Translations under genes and position numbers: made by a program
NCBI GenBank assembly: GCA_949825065.1
Contig: OX463859.1
Span: forward strand, 22,089,847-22,153,846
Length of the DNA stretch: 64,000 bases
From: Odontocerum albicorne
Lineage: Eukaryota; Arthropoda; Insecta; Trichoptera; Odontoceridae
Direction of reading: 5' to 3'
Part shown: piece by piece, positions 59,191 to 64,000 of the stretch
Numbering within the stretch: position 1 is the stretch's first letter
Layout: each line of letters opens with the position of its first letter
The notes under the pieces: model-generated
What the model was told of the DNA's origin: nothing
Database searches by the model: none
The model's input: only the letters and a program-made list of their open reading frames with translations

Positions 59191-59989
59191 TCTGTGATAA
59201 TAAAAACTTTATTTTGTTTAATTAAAAAAACCGTTACTAACTATTTACTCCAAAAACTATAAAATGATGAGAAAAAAAAGCAAATAAACAAGCAAAATTT
59301 TATGCTCCATGCTATTTTTACAATCGTCTTCATTACTATAATAGTTATTTCGAGAAATAAAATAAAAACAATTCCCTTCAAATAAAAAATCTTATATTAC
59401 AGGAGCATAATTAGATTTTCTGCAAAATGTAAGAAACGAAACATTTAGAGGAAACAAAATCGTCGACCTCTTGTTATTTAATTGGCTCTCTTCCGTAGAT
59501 GGTACCGAATTAGAGAGTAAAATCTGATGCAGCTGGAAGACAACCCAGGAGATGCATTACTGTTGGATGGATGAACGGATTATTGGTTTTTACGAGCACT
59601 CTGTGAGTAGCTTTCTTGTTCGGATTTGTGCAGGTCAGAGATGATCAGAGATGAAAATACTTTGGTTAAATCAACTGATTCTATCTTCAATTTGGATTTT
59701 TTGAAAAAGTATATTTTTTTAATGTAATTATTTATTCTTAATTATATATTTTGATCATTTAAAAATAAACGTAATCTTGAAGTCATTGTTGTCTGCTGGC
59801 GTGAGATAAATTAAATAAATTTGTATTAAGTGTATAGAAAACCTTAAAACCGTTGAAAAGAGGAAAAAAATTAATAAAGAGCTTGAAAAGAAACCTTAAT
59901 TAAGTTTAACAGTATACCAACTGTTAAAACAAATTAACAGTGTTTGATATAATAAAAACGTGATGTAATAAATTTAAAAAAACAACTGA
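59191..59989. other. Unassigned stretch
   Basis: AT-rich, without ORF or repeat family recognised. Confidence 0.35.
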
Positions 59990-60215
59990 AACACAATAAG
60001 GACGAATATTTTTAAGTTAACATACAATGTATGGTTGGACTAGGTGAATGAAATTTTAAAATGAATAAAGGTAAGGAGTAGGTGAAACAAAATAATTGTA
60101 TGAGAAGTTATATGGACCTGGAGAAGGTGAAAAAGCTATGTTAGGAAAGTTTATAGCTTTTTTATCTCTGTCTACCACATCAGAGAAATGGCATGAATAC
60201 TATATATGTGCATTA
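59990..60215 (+). repeat. LINE 3' end, sense
   Basis: TGGTTGGACTAGGTGAATGA (W-x-D-Q-V/L-N-E), ATATGGACCTGGAGAAGG (M-D-L-E-K-V), CTCTGTCTACCACATCAGAG and a short TATATATGTGCAT end. 5'-truncated. Confidence 0.6.
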
Positions 60216-60293
60216 TGTAGATTGAAAGTGTCATTCTATAGAATTAACATCTAGAAACCAATTAGGTCAACAAGGTTCGGGCCTGAATAAGTC

Positions 60294-60722
60294 AGAATGT
60301 GTATGAACAAATACCACGCCGGCTACGTCTACCACATGGTCAGGTATTTGTAAAGTTTAAATTTAATTCCTCTACTCTCAGTTATTTATCATCAAACCAA
60401 TAGAAGACGTGCTGTTTTGTTATATTCTGAAATGTTACAAAATGAGTATCACGCGGTTATCAAATTTCTTTCAAAAGATGTAGATGTTTAGATGCTGTCT
60501 ATTTCATTAAGTTTCTGTGTCCAGCTTTTCCCGTCTATGAGAGAAACTTGATAGTCACGCGATATTCAATTTTTGACATTTCAGAATACAACGAAATAAT
60601 ACGTTTTCCATCGACTCTAGTTGGCATAGGTACTTCTGAGGGCAGAGTATCAAATTTTAATAGCAACATCGCCTAACCATAGAATGGACGTGGCCAGTAT
60701 GGTATACGTTCAAACATGCTCT
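60294..60722. mobile_element. Foldback MITE, family M, about 200-bp inverted arms
   Basis: Left end AGAATGTGTATGAAC. Right end, read inward, AGAGCATGTTTGAAC. The arms then follow in parallel: TACCACGCCGGCTACGTC versus TACCATACTGGCCACGTC; TTTTGTTATATTCTGAAATG versus ATTTCGTTGTATTCTGAAAT; and ATCACGCGGTTATCAA versus ATCGCGTGACTATCAA. About 70-75 percent identity by eye. Nothing coding inside. Superfamily not assigned. No clear target duplication. Confidence 0.75.
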
Positions 60723-61799
60723 ACCTTGGGATAAGAATTCATTAAAAAACACTTTAATATATCGGAACCAACACTAATTGTTTATCGATTACTGTAAGCA
60801 ATAGGAACTAAAACTCGATTGGCGACAGTCACTTCCGAACACATTTTATTTTCAGATCTTATTTCATCTAATGTTTATCTGTAGGTAATACGCTACTGTA
60901 TATAATTTCTTTAACTGACAAAAAGGGAGAAAACGCCACCTATATTATATCAAATGAATCACTGAATCAGAATAGATATGTAGATCAACTTGAAGAATTT
61001 GATTTTAAAGTTTCATTTATGATGTGTGTTTAGTGAAGCTATGTGTTTAGTGAAGCTCTACAACTTATCCATATTTCATCTATTGGACAACTGACATCCA
61101 GAGGGATCTTTATCGGTTGTTTCTTAAAGCGCTTAATAAAAGTTTTCAAGTTTATAAGATAAACAAGCTTTTTTTTGTTTCTTAATAAACTAGTCAAGAT
61201 TTCGACTTTATAAAAAAATTTTACGAGATGTTATTTAATTTTGCTAAAATGCGAATTTATTAAGTTTTCTCAAGAATTTCGTATAAGAAACTGTTTACTT
61301 TCATATTTCATAATATAATTTATATTCGCGAAACATGAACTTAAAATAACGAAGTTAAAACAGATTATTTGAAACACGTCTTATAAACCGAGTTATGTAA
61401 TAAAATAATTTTTTGTTCATAAAATAATTTTTAATGAATTCTTTGAATCTGGAAGGCTTGCAAAAAATATGAAACAGGGATTTTTGAACTAAAAATTCAA
61501 GATGATTGGAGGGGATATTTAAATTTTTTTTTACGAGAGACAAGAGTTTATTAAATCAAATTACTGCTATACAGAGGCTAACAAGTTTTAAAAAAGCTTA
61601 TTTCATGCTACAAAAATGAAAAACTCTTATTTTATTTTACTACAATTTAAATAAAAAAAGTTTGATTAAGTTACGTTTGTCAATTCAAATTCTATAATGT
61701 TTAAATTAAAAGTTTTTTTATAGGAAGAAAATATGATAAAACAGTTGATATATTTTCGCCCTTTTTATGAAAGACTACTTTCGTGGCTAATTGGAAAGA
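60723..61799. other. Unassigned AT-rich stretch
   Basis: Contains an 18-bp direct repeat (TGTGTTTAGTGAAGCT, at 61025 and 61043). A minus-strand ORF at 61355-61543 has no motif. Confidence 0.4.
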
Positions 61800-62600
61800 C
61801 ATATGAATTAATTGGTTATTGTAGGGTTGATTCCTATTGATAACCGATATATTTTAAAGGGAGGTTTTAGTCTTTACAATTTCTTAAGGTTTTTACTTAA
61901 AGCGGTGCTTCCTAAACATTTCCTTCCGTGCTCAGAACCGCTTATCAAAAAGCCTTTTTTAGCCAACTTAGAGATATACACCAAAGTTCGTATAAAACCA
62001 ACAAAGGTCCAATTATACTGTTGATCTGTTCCAAAGAAATTTCCTGCAAAAGACAAGAGAAAGGCAAAAATGGAATACTTAACAACAGTGGTGTGTATAA
62101 ACTTTTATGTGCTGACTATGCTAATTTCTATATAGGAAAGACAGGAAGATCCTTTGAAAAGAGATTTCGTAAACACAAATCCGCCTTAACAAATCCTCTA
62201 ATTTATTATGAAATGGCTAATCATTGTCACCGTGAAAACCATACTTTTTCTATCGATGATGCCAAATTCTTACATATAAGTAGTTATGGAAATAAATGGA
62301 ACAGTTTAGAGGCCCTAGAAATTTCTAAGTCAGTACATCGAAGCGAACATCTGGCAAACACATATATACCAAGAATCTCGCCGCTGCTCGCCGAGGTCGT
62401 CCCATGCCTCCCTCAGCCTTCAGTATCCAACCCGAATATCCTCAACCGTTAGAAGCGTGTATATCGGTACCAGTTCGAACATAATTCAGTCTTGTTTGTG
62501 CTCCCCTGATGATGAGGTGAAAGCCTTGAAACTGATAGGGTTATACCGTTACAAAAAGTGAAATAAACAGTGTTTGATAAGACAAATTACAATAAAAAAG
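61800..62600 (+). mobile_element. Penelope-like element 3' end (GIY-YIG region and terminus)
   Basis: No reverse transcriptase is left. The endonuclease region is followed at 62461 by the terminus: CCCCTGATGATGAGGTG, CTTGAAACTGATAGGG, TTATACCGTTACAAAAAGTG and AATAAACAGTGTTTGATAAG. It ends in ACAAATTACAAT + A-tract, where it joins a second, older copy. Confidence 0.85.
61928..62452 (+). pseudogene. GIY-YIG endonuclease domain of a Penelope-like element
   Basis: An open frame of 174 codons. The annotated Met is arbitrary because the true protein would start upstream in a reverse transcriptase that is missing. GIY-like GVY at residues 55-57 (SGVYKLLCADYANF), YIG at 68-70 (FYIGKTGRS), conserved Arg in RSFEKRF, His in RKHKSAL, and a candidate catalytic Glu in NSLEALEISK. 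Family function: the endonuclease nicks DNA to prime reverse transcription. The domain looks intact, but the element is 5'-truncated, so it is a relic. Confidence 0.85.
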
Positions 62601-63020
62601 ACTAAATGAACACAAAATCGACTTATTGAATAATCCAATCAATTTGGAATGGCCTAATAATTGAGAAAATAACACGTTTTCTTCTATCGGTGAGGCGAAA
62701 TTCTTATGTATCAATAATAAAGGAAATAAATTGGATAGATTAAAGATGTTCAAAATATCAAAGTCATCCTGGTATACACGTATGTTTTCAAAGTCTTACC
62801 GCTACTTGCTGAAGTCATCTCCTGTCTGCCTCCCCTCAAACCCCTAGTTAGATTTTTTAACCTTTAGATGCGTCCAGTCTGACGATGCGAGCTTAAGCAT
62901 AACATAAGTCTTGTGTAAGATCACCTGATGATTAGGAGAAAACTTCGAAACCAGTAAGATTATTACCATTATCTTAAGTGGAAAAAACAGTGGTTTGGTT
63001 CAATCAATTATTGTCTTTAA
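62600..63020 (+). mobile_element. Second, older Penelope-like 3' end, head-to-tail
   Basis: Reads E-H-K-I-D-L-L-N-N-P-I-N, N-N-T-F-S-S-I-G-E-A-K-F-L, N-K-G-N-K-L-D-R-L-K-M-F-K-I-S-K-S and L-L-K-S-S-P-V-C-L-P, parallel to the first copy's codons after YIG. The terminus is CACCTGATGATTAGGAG, CTTCGAAACCAGTAAG and AGTGGAAAAAACAGTG. The GIY-YIG motifs themselves are lost, and one stop occurs early. Confidence 0.75.
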
Positions 63021-63174
63021 AGCTCAACAGTGCTCAACTTTAAATTAAATATAAAAACATTTTATTTTATTATAAAATGTCATTTTAACAAATTACTTGA
63101 TAAAACAATGCTGTGAGATTTGGGTTCATTTTTCAAGTTTGGGAAGTACTGACTTGTGTTATCTAATATCTTTC

Positions 63175-63260
63175 TTGTTGGTGCGAAGAGATTGACACGT
63201 GGAAATAAACTGGTCACATTATGATATGTAAAATGAAAGTGCAATACAGTGATATTTCTG
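63175..63260 (+). repeat. SINE 3' part
   Basis: TTGTTGGTGCGAAGAGATTG, GGAAATAAACTGGTCACATT and GTAAAATGAAAGTGCAATAC. Body and tail only. Confidence 0.55.
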
Positions 63261-63904
63261 ATGCATTTCACATTATGACTGTCTTCATAGCGGTAATTAA
63301 AAAATAATAATAATATTTAAAAGATTTTCTTGAATATTTTTTTTTACATTTTTCCAAACTGTTATGTTCTTTCCAATTTCGATTAGCGATAATAAAAAAA
63401 ATCAGGAAATTAACCACAAATGAGCATTTCTAACTAATGTTTTGTTTGGTTCGAATAACTCTTAAAAGGTAATCAAAATCATTTTGAAAGTTCAAAGATA
63501 TGAAAGATTTATGATTTTTTTATAAATTTCTAGAGGAATAGGAACCATTTGCCGTTCATTGCTTCCTCACTAAATACTTAATAGTGTTTTTAACCTTTGT
63601 CATTGGAGAAGTATTTTTGACCTTTGATATTGGAGAGGTAAAGGATTTTATTTCATTATATCAATTAATCAGTTTATTCCGCCGAAACGGCGTGACTACC
63701 GCAATAGAATTACACTTAATTGTAAAATAACGAGCCCAAGAACAGAAATCTTTCTGGAAACTTCATAACCGACACATAATTAATTGAAATATCGATAATT
63801 ATTATTGGAAAAATAATAACGGGAATAAATTTTATTACGATGTATTAATTATGGACTTTTTTAAAGGTTTTTACAACAAAATGCTTTTTACCGAAGCTGA
63901 GTTG
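63261..63904. other. Unassigned stretch
   Basis: A 23-24-bp near repeat, TTTTTAACCTTTGTCATTGG then TTTTTGACCTTTGATATTGG, lies at about 63585-63635. Nothing else recognised. Confidence 0.4.
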
Positions 63905-64000
63905 CTTAAAGTGTCTACATATATTTTATTACACTTTCATTGATTATACCACAACCTGGTAGTTTGCCATGAGAGAATCTCTTCATACTTACCAGAAAGG
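63905..64000 (-). repeat. SINE, antisense, cut by the window end
   Basis: ATTACACTTTCATTGATTATACC, ACAACCTGGTAGTTTGCC and GAATCTCTTCATACTTACC are the complement of the tail and body. The head lies beyond position 64000. Confidence 0.65.

Overview
The window is eukaryotic, gene-poor and roughly two-thirds A+T. It reads as an insect intergenic or heterochromatin-like stretch built mostly from old transposable elements. I found no host gene I could name, no intact transposon gene, and no rRNA gene or CRISPR array. The best guess for the host is Lepidoptera: LINE 3' ends finish in (TATG)n, and piggyBac-like, mariner-like, mag-like LTR and Penelope-like elements occur together. This rests on recognising families by eye, not on a search.

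Layout. 1-5 kb: a tRNA-derived SINE, a 30-bp minisatellite and short tandem duplications. 5-20 kb: two hAT-like non-autonomous elements and many 5'-truncated LINE ends, with the first Penelope-like (PLE) terminal remnants. 20-30 kb: a mag-like LTR plus the first codons of gag, more LINE and SINE copies, and an unexplained minus-strand region at 26.3-27.3 kb. 30-33 kb: a GC-rich island, a degenerate tandem repeat and a broken mariner-like transposase. 33-41 kb: SINEs, a TTAA-flanked piggyBac-like MITE, a near-perfect palindrome and repeat copies, up to a 200-N assembly gap. 41-45 kb: a possible second type of PLE end, then an 810-bp (TA)n tract, a 1.9-kb 5'-truncated LINE reverse transcriptase and another (TA)n tract. 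46-51.5 kb: a second piggyBac-like MITE and a 3.0-kb decayed piggyBac element whose right end is tandemly duplicated. 51.5-64 kb: SINEs, a second type of LINE reverse transcriptase, foldback elements, nested PLE/LINE remnants and two head-to-tail PLE 3' ends, one with a recognisable GIY-YIG endonuclease domain.

How the parts relate. The 3' tail of the SINE resembles the 3' tail of the LINE at 53.5-54.7 kb, as expected if that LINE supplies the retrotransposition machinery. The two piggyBac MITEs have TTAA-flanked ends like those of the decayed piggyBac element nearby. PLE tails carry a hammerhead-ribozyme-like core, usually inside inverted terminal repeats. An 8-mer, TACGAGTA, is scattered through the window far more often than base composition predicts.
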